Positions 45,385-53,080 are shown, counted from the stretch's first letter. The stretch: DNA of 64,000 nucleotides from an uncultured Eggerthellaceae bacterium (GCA_910580205.1 CAJTVP010000002.1:1-64000), one strand, 5' to 3'. Notes: generated by a model from the letters alone, not told the origin. Made by a program: numbers and translations.

Positions 45385-45417
45385 AGCAGGGCGGCGGTGA
45401 GGCCGTCCTGCCTTTTT
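45385..45417 (+). terminator. Intrinsic terminator of molybdoenzyme locus 1
   Basis: GCAGG-g-CGGC / GCCG-t-CCTGC hairpin followed by CTTTTT. Confidence 0.75.
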
Positions 45418-45509
45418 GGTTGAGCGTTTCATCGGCTTGCGTTTCAAGAGTGGATTCCGGTTCGGACCGGATTTCGCTGAGGATCGTGCGAACAGGAAGG
45501 GGTGATCGG

Positions 45510-45740
45510 ATGCCAGCGCCTTTCGCTGTTGAGGGCGCGATGCGCGGAGTGCGGATCCGCATCAGCGCTGAGCGTTGTGATGGTTGCGGCGCTTGCATGG
45601 AGCGCTGCTTGGTTCCAGGTGCCCTCCGTCGCACGACGGAGGGGAGGATGGAGGTGGGGGAAGCTTCGCTCTGCGTGAAATGCTTCCTTTGCAGGGGCGC
45701 TTGCCCGAACGGCGCCATCACCCTGGTGCCCGATTTTTGA
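45510..45740 (+). CDS. Small 2[4Fe-4S] ferredoxin
   Basis: A 76-residue ferredoxin: Cys23-x2-Cys26-x2-Cys29-x3-Cys33 and Cys55-x2-Cys58-x2-Cys61-x3-Cys65-Pro. This is a complete two-cluster set. The start ATG 45510 has AGGAAGGGG seven bases upstream; ATG 45540 is internal. It lies after the locus-1 terminator and so is probably transcribed separately. Its stop codon is the first base of a dispersed 31-bp repeat. The electron partner is unknown. Confidence 0.78.
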   Translation: MPAPFAVEGAMRGVRIRISAERCDGCGACMERCLVPGALRRTTEGRMEVGEASLCVKCFLCRGACPNGAITLVPDF

Positions 45741-45770
45741 TCCTCGCGCTCCGCGCTGCCGCCTGACGGC
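45740..45770 (+). repeat. Dispersed 31-bp GC-rich repeat, copy 1
   Basis: ATCCTCGCGCTCCGCGCT followed by (G/C)CCGCCTG(A/C)CGGC. A second copy is at 47437-47467 with two mismatches. Confidence 0.6.
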
Positions 45771-45862
45771 ATTGAACTTGATGCGCAGCTTCTCCATTTT
45801 CTGATGCATGACCGGGCGGTGGATGCGCATACCCAGCACCCAGGTGCGCATGACCCCCAGTG

Positions 45863-45882
45863 GCAGGCAATGCCTGCGCTAC
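45863..45882 (-). repeat. REP-like hairpin with GTAG head beside the RAYT gene
   Basis: Minus strand: GTAGC-GCAGGC-ATT-GCCTGC. Flanking ~100 bp (45800-45903) match 33673-33790 in inverted orientation. Confidence 0.65.
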
Positions 45883-45905
45883 GCTGCCAAGGTTGGACGA
45901 AAATA

Positions 45906-45933
45906 GGTGAACAGGGGACGTAGTAATGTTCAC
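45906..45933 (+). repeat. Left inverted repeat of the RAYT transposase
   Basis: GGTGAACAGGGGACGTAG, then TAATGTTCAC. GTGAACA and TGTTCAC form a stem with GTAG in the loop. It overlaps the transposase stop codon. The inverted partner is at 46726-46752. Confidence 0.7.
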
Positions 45934-46676
45934 GCTTTCGATATCACGCCAAGCGATATACCGGTCAGTCGTTGGATCTGCCTGATGCCCAACCCGTTTG
46001 ATTTGAGTTCGCGCAATCCGGTATCGCGTGTTTCGCGGTCAAGCTCCTTCAGCCTTTGGGCGCTACCTTTTCCCAAGAGCCTGTCAGCAAGGGCCAGCGC
46101 TTCCTCGTCGGCCATTCGAATGAGGGGTTCTTTGACATCCAGTGCTGAACCCCCATCATCCCCACGCTCATGAAAGGCATGGAATCCAGTTTTATCTCCG
46201 AGCAACTCAAGCGCAAAATCGGTATCCGTTATAAAGGGCCCCCCGGTATATTCGCCATAGCTGCTCCATTTCCAATCTTTGGCATCGGCAAGCCCTGCGG
46301 CCTCTGGATTTTTGTGGATATAGCGAACGACAGCTAGAAAGTGGCTTTCACTTTCAATCGTTTCGCTTTTGAATCTTCCTTGGAATAAATGGCCGCATCG
46401 CCCATGACGGAGATTGAACCAGTTCGCATAGGAAGCGAGCAGATCCTTCATCGTTTGCGATAAGTCTTCACGAGTGCCTTTGAGCAGTAGATGCACATGA
46501 TTGCCCATAAGGCACCAAGCAAGGATGCTTATCTGGTGCCTAGCCGCGCTATCCGCCAGGAGCTTCAGGAAACGGTTTCTGTCGATATCGTCTTCGAAGA
46601 TGAGTTGCTTTGAGACGCCTCGTGCTATGGCATGGTATATATCAGTCGAGGATCTTTTTCGCGCCGTTCTGGGCAT
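45930..46676 (-). CDS. REP-associated tyrosine transposase (RAYT, IS200-like Y1 family)
   Basis: A 248-residue HUH endonuclease. The His pair is His60/His62 in CLMGNHVHLLLKG, and the catalytic Tyr is Tyr119 in VVRYIHKNPEAAG. GHLFQGRFKSETIE in the middle is the usual RAYT stretch. The C-terminal ~80 residues include a helix-turn-helix-like end (GLGIRQIQRLTGISLGVISKA, about residues 228-248), a common RAYT extension that binds the repeat. Single-copy RAYTs move or spread short GTAG/GGAG hairpins rather than themselves. Inverted repeats flank the gene and a REP hairpin lies 24 bp beyond the left one. Confidence 0.88.
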   Translation of the reverse strand: MPRTARKRSSTDIYHAIARGVSKQLIFEDDIDRNRFLKLLADSAARHQISILAWCLMGNHVHLLLKGTREDLSQTMKDLLASYANWFNLRHGRCGHLFQGRFKSETIESESHFLAVVRYIHKNPEAAGLADAKDWKWSSYGEYTGGPFITDTDFALELLGDKTGFHAFHERGDDGGSALDVKEPLIRMADEEALALADRLLGKGSAQRLKELDRETRDTGLRELKSNGLGIRQIQRLTGISLGVISKA

Positions 46677-46725
46677 GAAACCTTCCTTTCAAGTACGATC
46701 ATTTCTTGAATGACGCTATTCCATG

Positions 46726-46752
46726 GTGAACACTGCTACGTCCCCTGTTCAC
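46726..46752 (-). repeat. Right inverted repeat of the RAYT transposase
   Basis: On the minus strand GTGAACAGGGGACGTAG, then CAGTGTTCAC. It matches the left repeat except for two bases. A second, shorter copy of the GGTGAACAGGGGACG part follows at about 46754-46769. Confidence 0.7.
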
Positions 46753-46870
46753 CCGTCCCCTGTTCACCCACAGTCGTTTGTTTAGGTTATCATCGTGTGA
46801 ACCATGTGGGTGCCGACGCGTTCGTCGTCAAACGCGCGGCGGATTCCTGAATTTGAGACAAGGATCATAA

Positions 46871-47218
46871 ATGCCATTCGCAGAAGTGTGCGTATACCAG
46901 GTGAAGCCACAGAAAGTTGAGGAATTCGAAGCACTCATGCAGGAGGCAAAAGGATCTCTTGAGCAACAGGTAGGCCTTTTGTCGCTTCGCCTCATCAAGC
47001 GGGGATATCGCATCGATATGGAGCAGATTCGCGAAGGGTTGCCACCCATTGAGCTCACGCGCATCGTGAAGAGCGTGAAGTACGTGCTTTTTTGGGAGTT
47101 CGATTCGAAAGAGAGCTATGGGCTAGCCCAGAAAGCCTTGTACGAAAGCTATTGGAAGCCCATTGAACGATGTCTTGTCGCACCTCACGACAAGTATCTT
47201 GGTGAAACCCTGTTCTAG
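46871..47218 (+). CDS. Dimeric alpha/beta-barrel (ABM-like) protein
   Basis: A 115-residue protein with the ferredoxin-like alpha/beta layout of antibiotic-biosynthesis-monooxygenase/EthD-type domains: AEVCVYQVKPQKVEEFEALMQEAKGSL, then VKYVLFWEFDSKESYGLAQKAL, then SYWKPIERCLV. It is probably a small cytoplasmic dimer. The substrate and even enzymatic activity are unknown. AAGGAT lies upstream of the ATG. Confidence 0.65.
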   Translation: MPFAEVCVYQVKPQKVEEFEALMQEAKGSLEQQVGLLSLRLIKRGYRIDMEQIREGLPPIELTRIVKSVKYVLFWEFDSKESYGLAQKALYESYWKPIERCLVAPHDKYLGETLF

Positions 47219-47436
47219 CAAGGAGCGCCTATGCCAAGCGAACGAGCGGCATGAGAGGAAGCGCTGCGTGAATGAAGCTGACGAAGCGAGTTCCGGTACC
47301 AGAAAGAGCTCGGCAGGGTTGACAGGCGTTCGCTCGCATCAAGGCCAAGCCGCTTCGCGGTTGCTCCGCAAGCCTTGACCCTCGCGGCTTGCGCGCACGC
47401 TCAAGCGTAGCGCGCCAGTGAACCTGCCCGGTCCAA

Positions 47437-47467
47437 ATCCTCGCGCTCCGCGCTCCCGCCTGCCGGC
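47437..47467 (+). repeat. Dispersed 31-bp GC-rich repeat, copy 2
   Basis: Matches 45740-45770 with two mismatches. Confidence 0.6.
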
Positions 47468-47489
47468 GGCCGCCAACCCGCAGCGAAAA

Positions 47490-47515
47490 AAAAGAGAGCC
47501 CGAAGGCTCTCTTTT
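47490..47515 (-). terminator. Terminator of tRNA-Pro
   Basis: A perfect AAAAGAGAGCC / GGCTCTCTTTT hairpin. On the minus strand an eight-T tract follows. Confidence 0.85.
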
Positions 47516-47521
47516 GTTCTC

Positions 47522-47598
47522 TGGTCGGGTTGACAGGATTTGAACCTGCGGCCTCTGCGTCCCGAACGCAGCGCTCTACCAAGCTGAGCCACAACCCG
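47522..47598 (-). tRNA. tRNA-Pro (anticodon CGG)
   Basis: The minus strand folds as a cloverleaf. The acceptor is CGGGTTG/CAACCCG, the D arm has GCTCAGCTTGGTAGAGC, and the anticodon stem CTGCG/CGCAG has loop TTCGGGA, giving CGG. The T arm has CAGGTTCAAATCCTG, and the 3' CCA is encoded (47522-47524). Confidence 0.95.
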
Positions 47599-47643
47599 AA
47601 AGCGTTCGTAATGATAGCACATCTCCCAAGACAATGGCTGAGG

Positions 47644-47696
47644 TTGACAACCGTCCTCAGTGCGCCTATAGTGTGCATATAGGGTATATACACTAT
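47644..47696 (+). promoter_or_regulatory. Strong promoter with overlapping GntR-type operator
   Basis: TTGACA (47644-47649), 17 bases, TATAGT (47667-47672). The inverted repeat ATAGTGT (47668-47674) and ACACTAT (47690-47696) covers the -10 and start site. AGTGT..ACACT symmetry is usual for YtrA-type GntR operators, so the operon is probably autorepressed. Confidence 0.7.
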
Positions 47697-47748
47697 TAAC
47701 GCAGCGGGTGGAGACGTCTGCTCGCTGCGGACAACAGAAGAGACTGCT

Positions 47749-48123
47749 TTGGAGATACTGATAACCAATGCAAGCGACCGGCCTATCTATGCCCAGATCG
47801 CTTCGCAGATCCAAGACGCCATCTTGTCCGGTGAGCTTCAAGAGGGCCAAGCGTTGCCTTCCATCCGTTCGCTGGCGAATGACCTGCGCATCAGCGTCAT
47901 CACGACGAAGCGGGCGTATGCGGATCTGGAAGAAGCCGGGTTCATAGACACCGTCCAGGGCAAAGGCTCATTCGTTGCGGGTGGCAATCGCGAGCTCCTC
48001 CGCGAAGGACGCCTCAAGCGCGTCGAAGAGCTGCTGGCGCAAGCCATCGGCGAAGCGTCTGCAGCGGATGTGCCCGCCTCAGAGCTTCACGAGATGCTGG
48101 ATGCGCTCATGGAGGACGGCTGA
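47749..48123 (+). CDS. GntR family regulator, YtrA subfamily
   Basis: A 124-residue regulator. The winged helix-turn-helix covers residues 8-75 (RPIYAQIASQIQDAILSGEL, LPSIRSLANDLRISVITTKRAYADLE, FIDTVQGKGSFV). A short helical C-terminus without an effector domain is the mark of the YtrA subfamily. It starts at TTG with a weak ribosome site. It heads an ABC-transporter operon, the usual arrangement, and probably senses an antibiotic or envelope stress indirectly. Confidence 0.88.
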   Translation: MEILITNASDRPIYAQIASQIQDAILSGELQEGQALPSIRSLANDLRISVITTKRAYADLEEAGFIDTVQGKGSFVAGGNRELLREGRLKRVEELLAQAIGEASAADVPASELHEMLDALMEDG

Positions 48124-48151
48124 GCCCGCCGCTTGCGGACCGGGAAGACGG

Positions 48152-49042
48152 ATGACCATGGAAAATGCGATCGAAGTCACGGGGTTGATGAAGCGCTACG
48201 ACGGCTTCACGCTGGGCCCTCTTGATCTTGAGGTGCCTGAGGGCACCGTGGTGGGCTTGGTCGGCGCGAACGGCGCTGGCAAGACCACGCTCATAAAATG
48301 CCTGTTGGATCTTGTGGAACCGGATGAAGGCGCGCTTTCGATGCTGGGAGAACCGCTCTCCCAGGGCAAGCACCTTTCCGATCGCGCGAAGGCGCGCATC
48401 GGCGTGGTGTTGGACACGTGCGCATTCACCCAGGAATCACGCGTGAGGGATATCGCGCAGCTGGGCCGGGCCGCCTACGACCATTGGAATCAGACGCGTT
48501 TCGACGGCTTGCTCACAGCGGCGAACATCGCGCCCAAGAAGCGGGTGAGGGATCTCTCTCGCGGCATGGGCATGAAGCTCTCGCTCGCGTTCGCCTTGAG
48601 CCATGGGCCGCAACTGCTCATCTTGGACGAAGCCACTGCAGGCTTGGATCCGCTCGCTCGCGACGAAATGCTGGATATGCTGCGGATCTTCATGGAAGAG
48701 GAGGGCCGCTCCATCCTCATGGCGTCCCACATCACGACTGATCTGGAGAAGCTGGCGGACAGGATCGTCTGCATTGACGAAGGCCGCATCCTCTTCGACC
48801 TGTCGAAAGAAGCCATCTGCGATGAAGCGGGCATCGCCCGTTGCCGCGCCTCCCAGATCGAAGAGCTGTCCACGGCCGGCGCTTTCGAAGGCGGCGCATT
48901 CCGCATGGTGCGAGAAGCCTATGGCGTGAACCTGCTGGTGCCGGATCGGTTCGCTTTCGCGAAGCAGCACCCCAGCATCCCGGTGGATCGGGCAACGCTG
49001 GATGACTACCTCATGATGACGTTGAAAGGAGAGGCGCTATGA
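48152..49042 (+). CDS. ABC transporter ATP-binding protein
   Basis: A 296-residue ATPase of the CcmA/BcrA type: Walker A GLVGANGAGKTTLIK near residue 35-50, signature RDLSRGMGMKLSLAFAL, Walker B LLILDEATAGLDPLA, and switch His in MASHITTDLEKLAD. A ~70-residue C-terminal extension follows. It works with the permease encoded next (4-bp overlap). ATG 48152 has GGGAAG just upstream; ATG 48158 is the alternative. Confidence 0.9.
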   Translation: MTMENAIEVTGLMKRYDGFTLGPLDLEVPEGTVVGLVGANGAGKTTLIKCLLDLVEPDEGALSMLGEPLSQGKHLSDRAKARIGVVLDTCAFTQESRVRDIAQLGRAAYDHWNQTRFDGLLTAANIAPKKRVRDLSRGMGMKLSLAFALSHGPQLLILDEATAGLDPLARDEMLDMLRIFMEEEGRSILMASHITTDLEKLADRIVCIDEGRILFDLSKEAICDEAGIARCRASQIEELSTAGAFEGGAFRMVREAYGVNLLVPDRFAFAKQHPSIPVDRATLDDYLMMTLKGEAL

Positions 49043-49758
49043 AGGCCATGATCGCGTCTGACCTGGTGACCATGAAGAACTCGATGGCGCAGCTCGTAGT
49101 CGTTTGCCTGGTCGTGGCGGCGGCCATGGCGGTCATGACCAAGAACCTGCTCGTGTGCATGAGCGCTCTGTGCGCCATGGTGCCATTCATGTATCTGTTC
49201 ACCATCAGCGCCTATGATGAGATGAACGGCTGGGAGCGCTTCCGGCTGACGCTGCCCATCAGCCGCAGCCAAGTGGTGTTCGGCCGGTATGTCGGCCTGC
49301 TGATCGTGGAGGTCCTGTGCGACGTTCTGGCGCTCGCCTTCGCCGGGCTCATCACCGTGGTGATCGGCGCGCTGCCTGCTTCCATGCAAATGCCAGAGCT
49401 CACGTTCCAAGGGAACGGCCCCGGTCTCGTCTTCGGCGTTTGCCTGCGGGTGTCGGCGCTGATCTTGTTCGTGGCCGCACTGTCGCTCCCGTTCTTCATG
49501 CGCTACGGGATGACGAAGGGGACGCGGCTGGCGCCGATAGTGCTCATCCTGCTGTTCTCGTTCGGCTTGTGGGCTGTGTCGGAAAGCGGCTTCATGAATG
49601 CGGTCTTGCCCGGCGCATGGGAGACGCTGCAGCAGCTGTTCAGCCACGAAGACGCCTCCTCTTGGGTGGCGAGCATGATCATCATCGGCGTGGCGCTTGG
49701 CGTGTATGCGGTGAGCGCGGCCATCTCAGCGAAGCTGTATCAGCGTCGGCAGTTCTGA
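49039..49758 (+). CDS. ABC-2 type permease
   Basis: A 239-residue membrane protein with six TM helices. The intracellular loop YDEMNGWERFRLTLPISRSQVVFGRY is characteristic of ABC2_membrane_5 permeases. It forms a transporter with the ATPase encoded upstream, to which it is translationally coupled (ATGA). The substrate is unknown; lipid-active peptides are common for this type. Confidence 0.85.
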   Translation: MKAMIASDLVTMKNSMAQLVVVCLVVAAAMAVMTKNLLVCMSALCAMVPFMYLFTISAYDEMNGWERFRLTLPISRSQVVFGRYVGLLIVEVLCDVLALAFAGLITVVIGALPASMQMPELTFQGNGPGLVFGVCLRVSALILFVAALSLPFFMRYGMTKGTRLAPIVLILLFSFGLWAVSESGFMNAVLPGAWETLQQLFSHEDASSWVASMIIIGVALGVYAVSAAISAKLYQRRQF

Positions 49759-49828
49759 CGCGCGTTCGGTCGCTGGGCACCAGCTACAACGTTCCTGTTC
49801 GGCGCGCGACTGGAGGGCGGGTTCCCTG

Positions 49829-49837
49829 TGCTACACT
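49829..49837 (+). promoter_or_regulatory. Extended -10 promoter
   Basis: TG-C-TACACT, 31 bases before the ATG at 49869; AGGAAAGGA provides the ribosome site. Confidence 0.45.
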
Positions 49838-49868
49838 CGAAATCCCGAATCACAGGAAAGGAACCCCC

Positions 49869-50789
49869 ATGTACAAAGTGCATTGCTTGAACAATATATC
49901 CTCCAAGGGCCTGGATCTGCTGACTGACGAATACGAGCTCACGGACAACGTGGATGAGGCCGACGTCATCCTGGTGCGTTCTGCGAACATGCACGAGATG
50001 GACATCCCGGCGAATCTGAAAGCCGTGGCGCGCGCGGGCGCGGGCGTGAATAACATCCCGCTGGATGCGCTGGCTGAAGCGGGCATCCCCGTGTTCAACA
50101 CGCCAGGTGCGAACGCGAACGCGGTGAAAGAGCTCGTGCTGGCGGGCATGCTCCTGGCTTCGCGCGATATCGTGGGCGGCATCCAATGGGTGCAGGACAA
50201 CGCTGACGACGAGAACGTGGGCAAGTCCGCCGAAAAGGCGAAGAAAGCGTTCGCCGGTGGAGAGATCTTTGGCAAGACGCTGGGCGTCATCGGTTTAGGG
50301 GCCATCGGGCGCTTGATGGCGCAGGCCGCTGAGGCGCTGGGCATGGACGTGATCGGCTATGACCCGTTCATGGATGCGGACAAGGCCGCTTCCATCTCCC
50401 CGAACCTGCGTTTCGTCACGGATCTGACGGATATGTACGAAGACGCGGACTATCTCACCATCCATGTGCCGGCTACGGCGGACACCAAGGGCATGATCGA
50501 CGCGCAAGCCATCAGCCAGATGAAGGACGGCGTGGTCTTCCTCAACTTCTCCCGTGATTCGTTGGTGGACGATGCTGCCATGGCAGAGGCGCTGGAATCC
50601 GGCAAGGTGTCCCGCTATGTCACGGACTTCGCGAATCCGGCGGTGGTCAAGATGGAGCGGGCCCTGGTGATCCCGCACCTGGGCGCCTCGACTGCTGAGG
50701 CTGAGGACAACTGCGCGGTCATGGCTGTGAACGAGGTCATGGATTACTTGGCGGATGGCACGAAGGTGCATTGCGTGAACATGAAGTAG
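49869..50789 (+). CDS. D-3-phosphoglycerate dehydrogenase-like, without ACT domain
   Basis: A 306-residue D-2-hydroxyacid dehydrogenase. NAD-binding GKTLGVIGLGAIGRLMAQ near residues 137-155; catalytic Arg/Glu/His region in FLNFSRDSLVDDAAM and VIPHLGASTAEAEDN; VARAGAGVNNIPLDAL as substrate loop. It resembles the ~387-residue SerA form of clostridia and Coriobacteriia but stops directly after the catalytic core (VHCVNMK), where others continue into an ACT domain. No remnant of that domain is visible downstream, and a terminator begins 40 bp later. It may therefore be insensitive to serine, or act on another hydroxy acid. Confidence 0.8.
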   Translation: MYKVHCLNNISSKGLDLLTDEYELTDNVDEADVILVRSANMHEMDIPANLKAVARAGAGVNNIPLDALAEAGIPVFNTPGANANAVKELVLAGMLLASRDIVGGIQWVQDNADDENVGKSAEKAKKAFAGGEIFGKTLGVIGLGAIGRLMAQAAEALGMDVIGYDPFMDADKAASISPNLRFVTDLTDMYEDADYLTIHVPATADTKGMIDAQAISQMKDGVVFLNFSRDSLVDDAAMAEALESGKVSRYVTDFANPAVVKMERALVIPHLGASTAEAEDNCAVMAVNEVMDYLADGTKVHCVNMK

Positions 50790-50828
50790 GGACAGTTCGC
50801 AAAAACCCCTTCTATCAGGGAAAACGAG

Positions 50829-50864
50829 AACGCGGTCAACCTTCAAGGATGACCGCGTTTTTTT
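50829..50864. terminator. Bidirectional intrinsic terminator
   Basis: A perfect AACGCGGTCA / TGACCGCGTT hairpin with an 11-base loop and a T7 tract. It serves the dehydrogenase gene and, from the other side, the LuxR gene. Confidence 0.88.
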
Positions 50865-50874
50865 CGCCATGGGT

Positions 50875-52740
50875 CTATTTCGTGGCGAAGATATCCGCGC
50901 GCAGGGAGCGGCTCCGCGGTTTGGTGGCCACGTTCGCGGGATTGCCGGGGTTGTCCGGTTTGAGAGCGGCGGCGTTGCGTGCAGCCTTCCGTTTCGGGCG
51001 AGGACGGTCCTCTACCATGTTCAACAGCTCTTGTTGCGTATGGATGTCCATCTTCTTGTAGATGTGGTTGATGTGGGTCTTCGCGGTGCTCTTCGAGACG
51101 CACAGCTGCTCCTGGATGAAACTGGCGTTATGGCCCTTGGCCAGCAGGACCAGCACTTCCTTTTCGCGCGCTGAAAGCAGGTACTGGCCCGACAGCTCTT
51201 CGCAGCGACGCTGGAAGCTGCCCTTCTCTTCCTCCGTCTCTTCTTTGACCTCAGATCCCGCGGCTCCAGCAGCCTCTTCGACCGTTGTCGTAGATGGCGC
51301 GTTCGCTGGGGTGGGGTTGGCCTCAGGAGGGGTTCCCGTCACGGGCACGAACAAAGAGCGGCCGCCGAACATGCCGATGGTCCCCGTAGCGGTGAGCGCA
51401 TCCGCTGGAGACGGGTGACCGGGGAAGCCCTTCGCGGGCGAATCCCACATCTGCACGGGCGCTTCAGGCCTCTCATGCACGTTGCTCATCTGGTTGATCA
51501 TGGTTTGGATCTCACGGTAGCGGGGCAAAAGCGCGTAGCCCACCGAAAGCAGAACGGCCAGGACCAGCGCGGATTGGGTGAGATGGATGTCCGACATGCC
51601 CACTTTGAACGCTTGCACCACGAGCACGGAGCCGAACACGCTGCCCAGTTCAAGCAGCCCGCGCCCGATGCCGAAGACGAAGATGGGGGAGATGCGGAAC
51701 TGCTGGGAGACGCCGGCGAAGAACACCCAGAGCATGATCTCCAAGCACACATAGCCCATGGACACGAAGAAGGACCCCAGCACGTCGAAGCTGCCGCTCA
51801 AAAGCGCGATGCTGGCGATGCCTGCCATGGTGATGGGCATGGTGACGCGGAAGAGCGTGTCCCAGAACAGATCGCGTTTGGTGAGCGCGATGGCGATGAT
51901 GAAGATGATGAGGGAGCAAATGCAGGACAGCGCGAACATCAACTGGATGGTGAGGCTGGCCGAGGGGAACACTTCCCCGATGCAGACGCTGCGCAGCGCT
52001 CCCAGGGTGACCCCTACGATGAGCACGGGCGCGCCGAAACGCGCTATGAACGACGTGGCGGTCACCTTGTTGGCTGAGAGAGGATGGAAGATGGGCTCTT
52101 CGTGGCGTTGATAATAGGGACGCGGGATGAGCCGCATGAGGATGAGCATGGCCGCTATGGGCAGCAAGAGCGTGACCAGCCCGCTCACAGGAGAAGGAAC
52201 CCAGTTCGCGAACACCACAGAGAAAGCGATGCCCAACACGTAGGCGATGGAGGTGTTCAGCACGATGGTGGCGAACTGGAACCGAGCGAAGGTGGTGCCC
52301 CAGATGACGAACAGGAGGCTGGATCCCAAGCCCATGACCGCGCCACCCGCTATGGCGAAAGCGATGCCCAAATTAGGAGATGAGCCACCATAGAGGAGCG
52401 CTGTCCCTGCGCAGCACAGCAGCGTGGCAGCGGCCAACGCGCGCTTGCTCACATAGAAGCGCAGGAAGAGCTGATTCGTGGCGCCGATGACGAGAAGGCA
52501 GATCCCCCCGATGGCCAAGAAGGAAACCAACACGGGAAGGGACAGTTCTTCAGGAAGAAAAGGGAAGGCGGGAAAAGCATCCGAAGGCGCCATCATCTGC
52601 GAGGCGTTGTAAATGGCCATGAACAACCAAACCTGGAAGATGCCGAAGCCCAGAGAGAGCGAATTGAGCTCACCAGTGGCGGATGAGCCGTCATCAGTCC
52701 GTTTGATGCTCAGGGTTATGCGAGGTTCAGAGGTGGTCAA
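50875..52740 (-). CDS. LuxR-family regulator with MFS-like membrane domain
   Basis: A 621-residue protein. About 12 TM helices (residues 25-420) are followed by a long, disordered, Pro/Ala/Glu-rich linker (about 440-545). The LuxR helix-turn-helix is near 550-610: LSAREKEVLVLLAKGHNASFI and SKSTAKTHINHIYKKM. It is the same type as the gene at 39673. It is divergent from the molybdoenzyme at 53081 across 340 bp and probably controls it. The start is TTG 52740 with AAAGGG six bases upstream; no in-frame ATG fits. Confidence 0.88.
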   Translation of the reverse strand: MTTSEPRITLSIKRTDDGSSATGELNSLSLGFGIFQVWLFMAIYNASQMMAPSDAFPAFPFLPEELSLPVLVSFLAIGGICLLVIGATNQLFLRFYVSKRALAAATLLCCAGTALLYGGSSPNLGIAFAIAGGAVMGLGSSLLFVIWGTTFARFQFATIVLNTSIAYVLGIAFSVVFANWVPSPVSGLVTLLLPIAAMLILMRLIPRPYYQRHEEPIFHPLSANKVTATSFIARFGAPVLIVGVTLGALRSVCIGEVFPSASLTIQLMFALSCICSLIIFIIAIALTKRDLFWDTLFRVTMPITMAGIASIALLSGSFDVLGSFFVSMGYVCLEIMLWVFFAGVSQQFRISPIFVFGIGRGLLELGSVFGSVLVVQAFKVGMSDIHLTQSALVLAVLLSVGYALLPRYREIQTMINQMSNVHERPEAPVQMWDSPAKGFPGHPSPADALTATGTIGMFGGRSLFVPVTGTPPEANPTPANAPSTTTVEEAAGAAGSEVKEETEEEKGSFQRRCEELSGQYLLSAREKEVLVLLAKGHNASFIQEQLCVSKSTAKTHINHIYKKMDIHTQQELLNMVEDRPRPKRKAARNAAALKPDNPGNPANVATKPRSRSLRADIFATK

Positions 52741-53080
52741 ATGAACCCTTTCGAATCAACTTGAGAAACAGCGTTTGAACAGGCATTATAGAAATCATCA
52801 AATCAAAAATCAACCTTTCGGTATGATGCGTTTCGCGTTAATAACAATCTGGTGATACGACTGGGAAGGCCTCATCCCTCCTTATATTCATCCCATCGCA
52901 ATCCGGATTGCTTTCAGTTTGGCTTTCAAGCAGCTTCTTCGCTAGCTAGGGATAGTGGAGAAGTTGTTGCGCGCTCTGCATATATATGTGGGGTGCGTGA
53001 CGTGCTTGTGAGTCCGCGTGTTCGCGCACGCGGAATAGTTCCATCAAGTAAGTATGGAATCGCGAGAAAGAAGGAAAAGT
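52741..53080. promoter_or_regulatory. 340-bp divergent control region of molybdoenzyme locus 2
   Basis: No gene. The first ~120 bp are AT-rich. A hairpin CCGCGTG-N6-CACGCGG at 53014-53033 lies in the presumed leader, 47 bp before the ATG. AAGAAGGAAAAG is the ribosome site. The CCTATT half-sites of locus 1 are not repeated here, so the two LuxR proteins probably recognise different operators. Confidence 0.45.

Larger units (their letters stand above)
47219..47521. other. Non-coding region between ABM-like gene and tRNA
   Basis: It contains a seven-codon frame with a good ribosome site (AAGGAG, ATG 47232) that may be a decayed gene start, the second copy of the 31-bp repeat (47437-47467), and the tRNA terminator. 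Nothing longer looks coding. Confidence 0.4.
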
